Assembly: GCA_964528535.1 (NCBI GenBank) | Contig: CAZGSQ010000027.1 | Coordinates: forward strand, 1 to 38,225 | From: CAINVV01 sp964528535 | GTDB taxonomy: Bacteria; Bacteroidota; Bacteroidia; Bacteroidales; Prolixibacteraceae | Direction of reading: 5' to 3' | DNA: 38,225 nt | In this document: in pieces, positions 1 through 9,545 of the stretch | Layout: each line of letters starts with the position of its first letter | Position numbering within the stretch: position 1 is the stretch's first letter | Made by a program: the position numbers and the translations under genes | Notes under the pieces: generated by a model | What the model was told of the DNA's origin: nothing | Databases searched by the model: none | What the model saw: the letters and a program-made list of their open reading frames with translations, nothing else

Positions 1-46
1 AGATAGCTTCAGGTGACTGGAGTTCAGACGTGTGCTCTTCCGATCT
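1..46 (+). other. Illumina TruSeq adapter with i7 index (artefact)
   Basis: Positions 13-46 match, base for base, the 34-nt TruSeq read-2/index adapter segment that ends in CTCTTCCGATCT. Positions 1-4 (AGAT) fit the end of the P7 flow-cell sequence. Positions 5-12 (AGCTTCAG) sit exactly where an 8-nt i7 index belongs; the reverse complement CTGAAGCT is, from memory, TruSeq HT index D707. Genomic sequence starts at 47. Reading frames that begin inside this segment are spurious. Confidence 0.97.
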
Positions 47-2023
47 ACTCTCCCAGATCCCTGGAAGGTCGAAGAGTTTCAACCCCTGTTCGAGGGTGAT
101 GGTCTCTATGCTCTGTCCCTGCTGCAAACTTGCGAATACTGGTTTCTCACTGCCATCTTCCGAAGTCTCTCCCATCTGGATAAATGGACCGAACCTGCCG
201 ATTTTTGCAGAAAGTGTCTTGCCTGAAGCAGGATCAATGCCCAGGATTCGCTCTCCGCGTGCCCTCTCAGAATTGGCCAATGCTTCTTCTATCTGTTTGT
301 GAAACGGGACATAAAATCCGTCTATCATCTCCTGCCACACCAGATTCCCCTCTGCAATCTCGTCAAACTGTTTTTCGACAGAGGCAGTAAAGTTAAAATC
401 GACAATTGGTTCGAAATATTTCATCAGAAAATCATTGACCACCAGTCCTATATCTGTTGGGAAAAGTTTGGATTTTTCGGTTCCCGTGATTTCTGTCTTT
501 TCTTCCCGTTTGATGACTCCCGATTTAAGCAGCAACTGAACGAATTTGCGTTCGGTGCCTGCCCTGTCCTCCTTGACCACATAATCCCTTTGCTGAATCG
601 TTGTGATGGTAGGTGCATAGGTTGATGGGCGGCCAATGCCAAGTTCTTCCAGCTTTTTGACAAGGCTTGCTTCAGTGTACCTGGCGGGTTTCTGGGTAAA
701 ACGCTGCAAGGCAAGGATTGATTCAGCTGCCAGTTTTTGATCGACGGAGAGTGGAGGCAACAATCCCTTTTCATCATCTGTCAGATTCTCGTCGTCACTC
801 GATTCAAGGTAAACACCCAAAAAACCATCGAATTTCAGCACCTCCCCGGTAGCCATGAATCGCTCTGTGGCATTGGACACCTTAATTGTTACATTGGTAC
901 GCTCCAGCTCCGCATCCGCCATCTGGGAGGCAAGGGTGCGTTTCCATATCAGACTGTACAATTTTTGCTCCTGTGCTGAACCATCTACCTCCTCTTCGAA
1001 GAAATTGGTGGGTCGAATCGCTTCGTGTGCCTCTTGTGCACCTTTGGTATTGGTCTTGTAATGTCGTATTTTGACATATTTCTCTCCGTAAGTCTCGACA
1101 ATCTTCTTTTTGGCACTGTTCAGGGCAGTTTGTGACAGATTGGTTGAATCTGTACGCATGTAGGTGATTTTTCCGGCTTCGTAAAGTCTTTGAGCCACCG
1201 ACATGGTAAGTGAGACAGGGAAACCCATCTTCCTGCTCGCCTCCTGTTGAAGGGTAGAGGTAGTGAACGGAGGAGCGGGTGATTTTTTGGCAGGTTTGGT
1301 GACGATATCGCCAATCACAAATTCAGCTTTGCTGCATTTTTGTAAAAAAATATTTGCATCAGCTTCATTTTCAAATCTTTCTGAACAATCAGCCTTGAGC
1401 AGTGTGTTCTTTCCCGACTTCTCAGGAACTACAAAAAGGGCAGTCACCTTAAAATAGGGCAACGATTCGGTGTTTGTAATTTCCCGCTCACGCTCAACAA
1501 TCAAGCGAACTGCAACCGATTGCACCCTTCCTGCCGACAGGGATGGTTTCACCTTTTTCCACAACACAGGTGAGATTTCGAAACCAACCAGCCTGTCCAG
1601 GATCCTTCTGGCCTGTTGGGCATCCACCAGGTCCTTGTTCAGATGACGGGGATGTTCAATGGCATGCTGGATGGCATCTTTGGTAATTTCGTGGAATACG
1701 ATCCGGTTGGTAGTATCAGGATTCAGTTTCAGTACCTCCATCAGATGCCAGGCAATCGCCTCGCCTTCGCGGTCCTCGTCCGAAGCGATCCAGATCGTCT
1801 TGGCAGCCTTGGCCATTTTCTTCAGCTCGGCTACCACCTTTTTCTTGTCCTCAGACACGATATAATTTGGCTGATACCTGTTGTTCAGGTCTACGCCGAA
1901 ATCTTTCTTCTCCAAATCGCGGATATGGCCGAAACTGGATTTCACCAGATAATCCTTGCCTAAAAATTTCTCGATGGTTTTTGCCTTGGCAGGTGACTCA
2001 ACGATGACCAGATTTTCTTCCAT
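47..2023 (-). CDS. topA: DNA topoisomerase I, 3'-truncated by contig end
   Basis: Type IA topoisomerase that relaxes negative supercoils through a 5'-phosphotyrosine intermediate. The ATG at 2023 gives an open frame of 659 codons running without a stop to the adapter junction at 47, so the C-terminus is missing. The TOPRIM domain is at the N-terminus (VESPAKAKTIEKFLG from residue 8, Glu9; SDEDREGEA at 81-89, Asp82 and Asp84). The catalytic tyrosine is Tyr288 in ITYMRTDST. The last visible residues, including a segment with FGPFIQ and SIETITLEQ, look like the start of the C-terminal topoisomerase region. Full-length homologues in this phylum are, from memory, roughly 100-150 residues longer. 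No frameshift was seen in the stretches I translated. Identification is secure. Confidence 0.95.
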
Positions 2024-2127
2024 AATGTGAACGTAAATGACCTATGTATTCTGAAAAACTTTGCAAATTAACGAAAATCAAAACCTAACTTCCAAGTATT
2101 TAGTTCATTTAATGATGAATTAAAATT

Positions 2128-2135
2128 CAAACTTA
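2128..2135 (-). promoter_or_regulatory. Weak candidate -7 box for topA
   Basis: On the minus strand this reads TAAGTTTG, matching the Bacteroidota TAnnTTTG consensus, about 105 nt upstream of the topA ATG. No TTG is present at the expected -33 distance. The rest of the 204-nt gap (2024-2227) shows nothing else I can support. Confidence 0.25.
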
Positions 2136-2227
2136 CCAGGAAAGCTCCTTGGTCGACCCTCTAGTCCGGGTCATGACCTCCTCATACCATACAAGTTAAG
2201 GAAAAAAATCGAGGGTTCAAAATTATT

Positions 2228-4621
2228 TCAAAATTCGATCATAATTCCAATGGTTGGAAGAACGCTTCCGGAGGACGAATCGATGTATTTGAGCAAATAT
2301 CTTGAAGGATCTTTGGGATCAGTGAGCTGAATGCCTTTGTTATCTGACTGTTGAACCAAGCTGGGAGGAAGATCTGCCTTGAAATTGTAAGCATTCTGGA
2401 TGTCAGCGTAAAACATCAGTGACCAGCTTTTGTAATAATAGGCTTTATCGACCCTCAAATCAAGCTGTTGGAAGTTGCCAAGACGATATTTATTGAATTG
2501 GGTGTAGTCGAGGTAACCTTTTCCCTGAGCATCCCATGCGGCCTTGATCGATGACTTTGCCATATCCCACGGCGTATAAGGGGCACCTCCTATGAACCGC
2601 CATTTGAAGCCAAAATCCCAGTTCCTTTTGAAGGAACGTGTGGCGGTAACGGTGAGGAGATGACGGTTGTCCCACGAAGAGGGAACATACAATCCGTGGA
2701 TATCGGTAAATTCACTTCTCACATAGGTATAGGTCAGAACGCCTTTAAATCCAAGCAAATCTTTATATCTGGCCAAAAATTCGATCCCATAGGCGCGGCC
2801 ATTGCTCGTCGAAGTAACTTGTTCATTTCCGAATACCTCAAAATCGGCACCTTTGCTGGCTAATGAAACGGAATCCCGCACCGAGAAAGGATAGTGGTCG
2901 TAACCTTTGTAAAACCCTTCGACCGAAAGTTGGGTAGTGGTGTTGGGTCTGAAATCAATGCCACCTACCAGGTGATTGACCCCTACCATCCGGATCCCGT
3001 TCTCCTTGTTGATCAGCACACCTGCGTTGTTGTAAAATCCAAGAGTAGTATAGGCAGGTAACTGTCTGTACCTACCCACATTGAAATTAAGCGAGGTTCT
3101 GCCACCAAGCTTGTAACTTGCAGAGAAACGGGGAGAGAAGTTGCTGAATGGATTGGACATCAAGGAGGAATAGCTGTTCCCATCCCCCCTGATTCCCACT
3201 GACAGTTGCAAATTCTGGTTGAAATAGTCCTTCGTTACCTGTCCAAAAAAACCATATTTTACAAAATCAAGATTCGACAAATAGTTGAACGATTGAACAT
3301 TGTTGGAGATGAAAATTTTTTGGAAGGTCTTGTTATAGTATTGTGCATATTGTAAATCTGCTCCGTAGGTCAATTTGAACTTGGTTTTTGAAAGGTAGAA
3401 GTGTTCATACCTGAATTTTGTTTCACCTTCCCTTGAATCGTAATTAAGAATCAGATTAGCCGGATTTTCAACGTTGTTCTGGTATTTGACCTGGGTATTG
3501 TTCAGTGTGTTGTGACTGAGCACATAGGTGTCGTACCCCGATGCGTTGTAATGCTTCAGGACCAATCCCAGGGTATAGTTCCACTGTTTGTTCTCGGGAA
3601 GATAGCTCAGGATGTAGCGTTGTTCTTCAGTTTCGTTGGCCTTCAGATTGAGCACTGAATTATCAAGTGCCCCCAGGCCAATGAAGGAAAGTTCAGTCTT
3701 GTCGTTGATTTTCGTCTTGACCTTAAACTGGAAATCGTTGTACGTTGGCAAAAAAGGCAGTTTCAGGGCACTGAACAAAAATTGAAGGTAAGAGCGGCGG
3801 ATGGAAGCCAGGTAGGTAGTCTTGCCGGAGATAGGCCCTTCAGATGAAAAAGCCAGATCAGAGGCCCCCACTGTAGCACGAAATTTTGGTTTTTCGGTAT
3901 TGGCATTCTTTTGGGAAAAGGAGAGCACTGAACTCATGGCATTGCCGTAGGCTGCGGGGAAAGCGCCTGAATAAAAGTCAACCTCCCGCACAAAATCTAC
4001 ATTGATAATTCCCACAGGTCCTCCGGAGGCACCCTGGGTGGCAAAGTGGTTCAGATTGGGAATTTCCACGCCGTCGAGGTAAAATTTATTTTCGCTGGGT
4101 CCACCTCCCCTGACAATCACGTCATTCCGGAAAGATGCGGCAGACGATACCCCCGGGAACGACTGTATCACCTTGGTAATGTCCCTGTTCCCTCCTGGAT
4201 TTTTCTCTATTTCATCGATGCCGATGGTTCGCAGGGAGGTGGGACTCTCCTCTCTTTTTGGAAAGAAGGAGGGTCTCACTGTGACCTCCTCCAGACTAAT
4301 GTCAGCCTCGTCCATAGAAATGTTGAGGGTGGCCCCGGCGGCCCTGGTGATCCTGAAAGTTTCTGATACATAAGTCTTAAATCCGACCGCCGAAACCTTT
4401 ATCTGGTAAAATCCGGGCTCGACCTTATCTATCACAAACTTACCATCCGCATTACTGTTGGTGCCGGTGGTGGTATTTTGAACCACGATCGTGGCAAAAC
4501 CGACGGGTTCGTTGTTCTTGGCGTCAAATACACGACCTTTGATCGTGCCCGACGGCATTTGTGCATGCAAGGTAAATGCAGCAAAAAGGGAGAGTATCAA
4601 AAAATAATTCTTCATCTTCAT
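2228..4621 (-). CDS. TonB-dependent outer-membrane receptor
   Basis: Outer-membrane active transporter energised by TonB; the substrate is not predictable. The start is taken at 4621 (MKMKNYFLIL), because the frame extends 16 codons upstream with no signal-like sequence, whereas this start gives a clean signal peptide cleaved after LHA (about residue 20). Order: signal peptide, carboxypeptidase-regulatory-like beta-sandwich (about 24-105, with GTIKGRVFDAKNNEPVGFAT), plug domain (about 130-235, containing VIVRGGGPSENKFYLDGVEI), then a 22-strand-type barrel ending ...GIMIEF, the terminal Phe being the usual BAM signal. Length 797 residues is normal. No SusD-like gene is adjacent, so it is probably not a classical SusC glycan-uptake pair. 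It is transcribed towards topA across a 204-nt gap. Confidence 0.9.
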   Translation of the reverse strand: MKMKNYFLILSLFAAFTLHAQMPSGTIKGRVFDAKNNEPVGFATIVVQNTTTGTNSNADGKFVIDKVEPGFYQIKVSAVGFKTYVSETFRITRAAGATLNISMDEADISLEEVTVRPSFFPKREESPTSLRTIGIDEIEKNPGGNRDITKVIQSFPGVSSAASFRNDVIVRGGGPSENKFYLDGVEIPNLNHFATQGASGGPVGIINVDFVREVDFYSGAFPAAYGNAMSSVLSFSQKNANTEKPKFRATVGASDLAFSSEGPISGKTTYLASIRRSYLQFLFSALKLPFLPTYNDFQFKVKTKINDKTELSFIGLGALDNSVLNLKANETEEQRYILSYLPENKQWNYTLGLVLKHYNASGYDTYVLSHNTLNNTQVKYQNNVENPANLILNYDSREGETKFRYEHFYLSKTKFKLTYGADLQYAQYYNKTFQKIFISNNVQSFNYLSNLDFVKYGFFGQVTKDYFNQNLQLSVGIRGDGNSYSSLMSNPFSNFSPRFSASYKLGGRTSLNFNVGRYRQLPAYTTLGFYNNAGVLINKENGIRMVGVNHLVGGIDFRPNTTTQLSVEGFYKGYDHYPFSVRDSVSLASKGADFEVFGNEQVTSTSNGRAYGIEFLARYKDLLGFKGVLTYTYVRSEFTDIHGLYVPSSWDNRHLLTVTATRSFKRNWDFGFKWRFIGGAPYTPWDMAKSSIKAAWDAQGKGYLDYTQFNKYRLGNFQQLDLRVDKAYYYKSWSLMFYADIQNAYNFKADLPPSLVQQSDNKGIQLTDPKDPSRYLLKYIDSSSGSVLPTIGIMIEF

Positions 4622-4833
4622 GGTATGGTTTGAGTTAGGTAAACGATGAATTGGACAAGAAGTTAACACTTACTGACAACAACAACAAAATTCTTAATAA
4701 TTTGTTAAAAAACTAAGGGCTACTTCAAGGATGGAAGAAGCTCTTCCGGAACGATTTATCGCAAATATTCACAGCAAATTACAAATTTTCATGCATAGAA
4801 AGAATATAAATTGCAACTTTGTGGTACTTCAAT

Positions 4834-4864
4834 TTGTTTAACAAGTGACCATCTTCTACTTTTG
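4834..4864 (+). promoter_or_regulatory. Bacteroidota consensus promoter of sdhCAB
   Basis: TTG at 4834-4836 (within TTTG 4833-4836) is followed by a 20-nt spacer and TACTTTTG at 4857-4864. This fits the Bacteroidota primary-sigma pattern TTG-N19-21-TAnnTTTG. The predicted transcript would start near 4868-4871, about 45 nt ahead of the sdhC ATG at 4914. It is the best-formed promoter in the window. Confidence 0.75.
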
Positions 4865-4913
4865 GTAGATATTAAGATAGCAACATTCTTCAATATTAAT
4901 TAATTCACGATTT

Positions 4914-5594
4914 ATGAGCAGTTTCATAAGCGCCTCCATAGGGCGTAAGTTTTTAATGAGCATCACTGGTCTCTTTCTGATCAGCTTTTTGACCATTCAC
5001 CTCACATTGAATCTGTTTTTGACATTTGACGATTCAGGAACTCTTTTTAATCTTGCCGCCCATTTTATGGCTACCAACCCCTTTATCAGGATCATGGAAC
5101 CGTTACTGGCACTTGGATTTGTGGTGCACATGATCTGGTCGGGATGGATCACCCTCGAGAACATGCGTGCGCGTCCCCAAAAATATGCATCCGGCGACCA
5201 ACAATTAAGCTGGTGGTCCCCGGCCAAAAACATGTTCGTTCTTGGCAGCATGGTCTTGATTTTTCTGGTGATACACCTCACAAATTTCTACATCAAGATG
5301 AAACTTACCGGGGATCCACTCCTGAAAGGCATCGTCGTGGATGGTGTTGAGATGCACAATGCCTATGCATTGGTCAGCAATCTCTTCCTGAACAGGTGGT
5401 ACGATATTTTGTATGTGGCCGGAGGGATCCTGGTAGGGCTGCACATCAGTCATGGTTTTTTTAGTGCATTTCAGACCATCGGATTCAGCAACCAGATATG
5501 GCTGAAGAGGCTGAAATTTCTTGCAGTAGCCTTCGGGATAGTTTTTGCAGTTGGGTTCTCCTATATCCCACTTTATTTTATGATCAAATTCTAA
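4914..5594 (+). CDS. sdhC: Succinate dehydrogenase/fumarate reductase cytochrome b subunit
   Basis: Membrane anchor that carries haem b and the quinone site of complex II. The 226-residue protein has five hydrophobic segments (about 12-36, 61-81, 106-126, 162-182, 200-222). Histidines 29, 72, 121 and 177 lie in or at the edges of successive helices, the arrangement expected for the two axial haem pairs of the Wolinella-type di-haem anchor; His180 is an alternative ligand. There is no separate SdhD, as expected for this class. It is first in the C-A-B operon, 24 nt before sdhA. Sequence alone does not decide between succinate oxidation and fumarate reduction; frdC would be an equally valid name. 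Confidence 0.92.
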   Translation: MSSFISASIGRKFLMSITGLFLISFLTIHLTLNLFLTFDDSGTLFNLAAHFMATNPFIRIMEPLLALGFVVHMIWSGWITLENMRARPQKYASGDQQLSWWSPAKNMFVLGSMVLIFLVIHLTNFYIKMKLTGDPLLKGIVVDGVEMHNAYALVSNLFLNRWYDILYVAGGILVGLHISHGFFSAFQTIGFSNQIWLKRLKFLAVAFGIVFAVGFSYIPLYFMIKF

Positions 5595-5618
5595 ATTGAA
5601 CTTCAAAGTTTCCAAGAT

Positions 5619-7559
5619 ATGAGCAATCTGAATTCAAAAATACCTGCCGGACCCATCGCCGAAAAATGGACGAACCACAAGGCGAAGATCAAAGTTGTTA
5701 GTCCGGCCAACAAGCGCAAACTTGATGTGATTGTGGTTGGAACCGGTTTGGCCGGAGCCTCAGCAGCCGCTTCGCTGGCAGAACTGGGTTACAATGTCAC
5801 CTCTTTCTGTTACCAGGATAGTCCCAGGAGGGCGCACTCCATTGCTGCTCAAGGAGGTATCAATGCCGCCAAAAATTACCAGAACGACAACGACTCTGTT
5901 TACCGACTCTTTTACGATACCATCAAAGGTGGTGACTACAGGGCCCGCGAAGCGAATGTCCATCGGCTGGCTGAAGTTTCACCCAACATCATCGACCAGT
6001 GTGTGGCACAGGGCGTCCCATTTGCAAGGGAATACGGAGGCACCTTGTCCAACCGCTCTTTTGGCGGTGTATTGGTAAGTCGTACCTTCTATGCACGCGG
6101 TCAGACTGGTCAGCAACTGCTGCTCGGAGCCTACTCGGCACTCAACCGTCAGATTCATGAGGGAGCCGTCAAGATGTACACCCGGCACGAAATGCTTGAT
6201 CTCGTTGTCATCGACGGAAAGGCCCGCGGGGTCATTGTTCGCGACATGGTCTCAGGCGAAGTAAAACGATTTGGCGCCCACGCAGTTGTACTCGCCACAG
6301 GGGGCTACGGGAACGTCTTCTTCCTTTCTACCAATGCCATGGGTTGCAACGCCTCTGCATCATGGGTTGCTTACAAAAAAGGAGCCTACTTTGCCAACCC
6401 TTGTTATGTGCAGATTCACCCTACCTGCATCCCTGTTCATGGGTCGCAGCAATCAAAACTTACCCTTATGTCTGAATCGTTGCGGAATGACGGTCGGGTT
6501 TGGGTACCCCGAAAGCTGGAGGACGCAGAAAAGCTGAGAAAAGGACAACTCAAACCCAACGATATTGCCGACGCCGACCGCGACTTCTACCTGGAACGCC
6601 GCTATCCCTCCTATGGAAACCTTGTGCCACGTGACGTAGCCTCAAGAGCTGCCAAGGAGCGTTGTGATGCAGGCTTCGGGGTAAATACGGAGGGTCAGGC
6701 GGTTTTTCTCGACTTCAAGTATGCCATTGACCGACTCGGGAAAGATACCATTGCCAAACGCTATGGCAACCTTTTCCAGATGTACGAAAAAATTACGGAT
6801 GTTGATCCATACAAGGAGCCAATGCAGATCTATCCTGCCATTCATTATGCCATGGGTGGAACCTGGGTCGATTACAACCTGATGACGTCGATCCCTGGTT
6901 TGTACTGCCTCGGCGAGGCAAATTTCTCAGACCACGGGGCCAACAGGTTGGGTGCTTCGGCATTGATGCAAGGACTGGCGGATGGCTATTTCGTATTGCC
7001 TTATACCATTGGCGACTATCTCGGCAATGAGATCATGGTGCCAAGAATCAACACCAATCTTCCTGAATTTGAAAAAGCCGAAAAAGCGGTAGTTGCCAAG
7101 CTCGAGCTGCTGTTTAACATCAAAGGGAAAACGCCTGTCGACCATTTCCACAAAAAACTGGGCACCATACTTTGGGACAACGTTGGCATGTCGCGCAACG
7201 AGGCAGGGCTCAAGAAGGCCATCGAAGAGATCAAAAAGTTGCGCAAAGAATTTTATACCGATCTTTTGGTTCCCGGAGAGCTCAAGAATGTCAATCCCGA
7301 ACTCGAGAAAGCAGGACGCGTGGCAGACTTCCTCGAATTTGGTGAACTTCTGGCCAGAGATGCACTCAACCGCAACGAATCATGTGGCGGTCATTTCCGC
7401 GAAGAATCTGCCACCGAAGAGGGTGAAGCCAAACGCGATGATGAAAATTTTGCCTACGTGGCGGCCTGGGAATACCAGGGAGTTGACGAGGAACCGGTTC
7501 TTCACAAGGAGGAGCTGGTGTTTGAGACCATCCAATTGACCCAACGTAGTTATAAATAA
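5619..7559 (+). CDS. sdhA: Succinate dehydrogenase/fumarate reductase flavoprotein
   Basis: Catalytic subunit interconverting succinate and fumarate with covalently bound FAD. The 646-residue protein has the dinucleotide-binding GTGLAGASAA at 41-50 and the covalent-flavin histidine in RAHSIAAQGG (His73). Substrate-site segments include the HPT motif in QIHPTCIPVHG and the Arg-rich ESLRNDGRVWVP. A second FAD segment contains GLYCLGEANFSDHGANRLG, and the C-terminal helical domain contains DRDFYLERRYPSYGNLVPRD-like elements upstream of it. Length and order are normal for the Bacteroidota type. It lies between sdhC and sdhB in one transcription unit. Confidence 0.95.
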   Translation: MSNLNSKIPAGPIAEKWTNHKAKIKVVSPANKRKLDVIVVGTGLAGASAAASLAELGYNVTSFCYQDSPRRAHSIAAQGGINAAKNYQNDNDSVYRLFYDTIKGGDYRAREANVHRLAEVSPNIIDQCVAQGVPFAREYGGTLSNRSFGGVLVSRTFYARGQTGQQLLLGAYSALNRQIHEGAVKMYTRHEMLDLVVIDGKARGVIVRDMVSGEVKRFGAHAVVLATGGYGNVFFLSTNAMGCNASASWVAYKKGAYFANPCYVQIHPTCIPVHGSQQSKLTLMSESLRNDGRVWVPRKLEDAEKLRKGQLKPNDIADADRDFYLERRYPSYGNLVPRDVASRAAKERCDAGFGVNTEGQAVFLDFKYAIDRLGKDTIAKRYGNLFQMYEKITDVDPYKEPMQIYPAIHYAMGGTWVDYNLMTSIPGLYCLGEANFSDHGANRLGASALMQGLADGYFVLPYTIGDYLGNEIMVPRINTNLPEFEKAEKAVVAKLELLFNIKGKTPVDHFHKKLGTILWDNVGMSRNEAGLKKAIEEIKKLRKEFYTDLLVPGELKNVNPELEKAGRVADFLEFGELLARDALNRNESCGGHFREESATEEGEAKRDDENFAYVAAWEYQGVDEEPVLHKEELVFETIQLTQRSYK

Positions 7560-7586
7560 TAGTTGAAGACAGAAAAAACAATCAAA

Positions 7587-8348
7587 ATGGCAGATACAAT
7601 TCTCAACAAAATATATGTAAAGGTCTGGAGGCAAAATAATCCGAAAGCAAAAGGCCGCTTCGAAACCTATCTTGTGGAAAAAGTTTCACAAGGGACCTCT
7701 TTCCTGGAAATGATTGACATTCTCAACGACAAGTTGATTCTCGAAGGGAAAGATCCAATTGCCTTTGACCATGATTGCCGTGAAGGAATCTGCGGCATGT
7801 GTTCCATGTATGTGAACGGACATGCCCATGGTCCGGATACGGAGGTAACCACTTGCCAATTGCACATGAGGAAATTCAGGGAGGGTCAGACCATTGTGGT
7901 GGAACCCTGGCGGGCTGCGGCATTTCCTGTGATCAAAGATGTGATGGTGGATCGTACGGCATTCGAAAAAATACAACAGGCCGGAGGCTATGTGTCTGTC
8001 AACACCGGCGGAGTGCCCGATGGAAACGTGCTTCTCATCGGTCAGGATGATGCAGAAGAAGCCATGGATGCCGCAGCCTGTATCGGTTGTGGCGCCTGCG
8101 TGGCTACTTGCAAAAACTCTTCGGCCATGCTGTTTGTAGCAGCCAAGGTTTCCCAGCTCGCCAAGTTGCCTCAGGGTAAGATAGAGGCAAAAAGACGGGC
8201 CCGGGCGATGGTGGCCAAAATGGATGAGCTCGGTTTTGGCGGCTGTACAAATACCGGAGGCTGCGAGCTGGCTTGTCCGAAGAGCATCTCCATCGCACAC
8301 ATTGCCAGGCTCAACAGGGAATATTTAACTGCCAAACTTTCGGAATAA
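7587..8348 (+). CDS. sdhB: Succinate dehydrogenase/fumarate reductase iron-sulfur subunit
   Basis: Electron-transfer subunit linking the flavoprotein to the haem anchor. The ATG at 7587 is chosen over an upstream in-frame TTG at 7563, giving 253 residues starting MADTILNKIYVKVWR. The N-terminal ferredoxin-like domain binds the 2Fe-2S cluster through Cys64, Cys69, Cys72 and Cys90 (DCREGICGMC). The C-terminal domain has CIGCGACVATC (Cys165, 168, 171, 175) and CTNTGGCELACP (Cys220, 226, 230) for the 4Fe-4S and 3Fe-4S centres. All cluster ligands are present, so the complex looks functional. The gene is 27 nt after sdhA and ends 48 nt before the epimerase-like gene. Confidence 0.94.
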   Translation: MADTILNKIYVKVWRQNNPKAKGRFETYLVEKVSQGTSFLEMIDILNDKLILEGKDPIAFDHDCREGICGMCSMYVNGHAHGPDTEVTTCQLHMRKFREGQTIVVEPWRAAAFPVIKDVMVDRTAFEKIQQAGGYVSVNTGGVPDGNVLLIGQDDAEEAMDAAACIGCGACVATCKNSSAMLFVAAKVSQLAKLPQGKIEAKRRARAMVAKMDELGFGGCTNTGGCELACPKSISIAHIARLNREYLTAKLSE

Positions 8349-8371
8349 GAGGTTGAAAGTGGGTCGTGGCG

Positions 8372-8390
8372 AATTCGTAATTCGTAATTT
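8372..8390 (+). repeat. Short 7-bp tandem repeat (AATTCGT)
   Basis: AATTCGT occurs twice, followed by a partial AATTT copy, in the 48-nt gap between sdhB and the epimerase-like gene. It ends 6 nt before that ATG, where a ribosome-binding site would normally lie. The period matches the other heptamer arrays of this window although the unit differs. Confidence 0.6.
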
Positions 8391-8396
8391 AAATCA

Positions 8397-9503
8397 ATGA
8401 ATATCAATAGGGTAGAGATCTACCAAATGCCGGTAAAGCTCGAAGAGCCCTTCGTCATCTCCCTGGGATCCTTCGAATGTGCCAGCAATGTGGTGGTCGT
8501 CATCCGAACCGACTCCGGGCTGGCAGGTTTTGGAGAGTGCAGTCCCTTCATGTCGATCAATGGAGAGAGCATGGAGACCTGTCTCGTGGTTGGAAAGTAC
8601 CTTGCACAGACCCTACTGAACAGGGACCCCCTGGATATTGAAGCCTGCACCATCCGCATGGATCGGGTAATCTATGCCAATTCAAGCATCAAAAGTGCCT
8701 TCGACATGGCATTGTATGACATTGCCTCACAAAACGCAGCCCTTCCCCTCTATGCCTTCCTGGGAGGAAAGAAAAGTAAAATTCTGGTAACAGACTACAC
8801 CGTTAGCCTTGGCGACAAGCACAAGATGGTTCAGGATGCACTGAAGATTGTTGCCGCGGGATTTCAGGTCATCAAAGTTAAACTTGGAGAGTCGTTCGAA
8901 AAAGATGTAGAAAGGGTCAGGATGATCAGGGAAGCCGTAGGAGTCAACCTACCTCTTCGCATTGATGCCAACCAGGGTTGGGATACCAAAACTGCAATAG
9001 CCACGCTGAAAGCCTTGGAAATATACAACATACAGCATTGCGAGGAGCCTATCCCCCGCTGGAATTTCATGGACTTGCCTGCCGTGAGAAGGGAGAGTCC
9101 GATTCCCATCATGGCCGACGAAACATGTTGCGACCACCACGATGCCCAGAGACTGATGGCCATGGAAGCTTGTGACCAGTTAAATATCAAATTGGGCAAA
9201 TCGGCCGGAATTTTCAATGCCTTGAAGATGATTGAGCTTGCCGAAGGAGCCGGAATGAAAGTTCAGATCGGCGGATTTCTCGAATCCAGGCTTGGCTTCA
9301 CTGCCGCAGCCCATCTGGCACTTTCCAGCGACAGCGTTGTTTACTTTGATTTCGATACCCCACTGATGTTTGTGGAGGATCCGGTTTCGGGCGGAATCAC
9401 CTATGGCCAAACGGGTGTTGTTACAGTGCCGGAAGGCATTGGATTGGGAGCGTGGATTGATGAAAAGTATTTGAAGAAGCTCGAAAAGGTTGTACTCTCT
9501 TAG
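8397..9503 (+). CDS. Dipeptide epimerase-like enolase-superfamily enzyme
   Basis: Member of the mandelate racemase/muconate-lactonizing enzyme group. Catalytic residues are intact: Lys160-Val-Lys162 on strand two, metal ligands Asp190 (DANQGW), Glu216 (EEPIP) and Asp241 (ADET), and the opposing Lys265 (NIKLGK). The late motif Asp318-Phe-Asp320 (YFDFDTP) is the DxD that binds the dipeptide amino group in L-Ala-D/L-Glu-type dipeptide epimerases, so I favour that over cycloisomerase or racemase activities. The substrate specificity (for example Ala-Glu from murein turnover) is inference. Length of 368 residues is typical. It follows sdhB on the same strand by 48 nt and could be read through from the sdh promoter, though no metabolic link is obvious. 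Confidence 0.82.
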   Translation: MNINRVEIYQMPVKLEEPFVISLGSFECASNVVVVIRTDSGLAGFGECSPFMSINGESMETCLVVGKYLAQTLLNRDPLDIEACTIRMDRVIYANSSIKSAFDMALYDIASQNAALPLYAFLGGKKSKILVTDYTVSLGDKHKMVQDALKIVAAGFQVIKVKLGESFEKDVERVRMIREAVGVNLPLRIDANQGWDTKTAIATLKALEIYNIQHCEEPIPRWNFMDLPAVRRESPIPIMADETCCDHHDAQRLMAMEACDQLNIKLGKSAGIFNALKMIELAEGAGMKVQIGGFLESRLGFTAAAHLALSSDSVVYFDFDTPLMFVEDPVSGGITYGQTGVVTVPEGIGLGAWIDEKYLKKLEKVVLS

Positions 9504-9521
9504 TTAGCGAAGAGAACGATT

Positions 9522-9545
9522 TCAAAGGATCCTATGAATCTTTGA
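9522..9545. terminator. Weak hairpin between convergent genes
   Basis: TCAAAG (9522-9527) pairs with CTTTGA (9540-9545), with further A/T pairing inside interrupted by a bulge. It spans the stop codon of the lipid kinase (minus) and lies 18 nt past the stop of the epimerase-like gene (plus). No T-tract follows on either strand, so its role as a terminator is doubtful. Confidence 0.25.

Noticed and set aside
30..390. Plus-strand ORFs beginning in or just after the adapter
   Set aside because: They start in adapter sequence or run antisense to topA, whose frame shows clear topoisomerase motifs.
2228..4621. SusC/SusD glycan-uptake pair
   Set aside because: No SusD-like gene is adjacent on either side and the receptor is shorter than typical SusC proteins.
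4622..4669. 16-residue N-terminal extension of the TonB-dependent receptor
   Set aside because: It would place polar residues ahead of a complete signal peptide that starts at 4621.
7686..8300. 204-residue minus-strand ORF
   Set aside because: Shadow of sdhB, whose cluster-binding cysteines are all in place.
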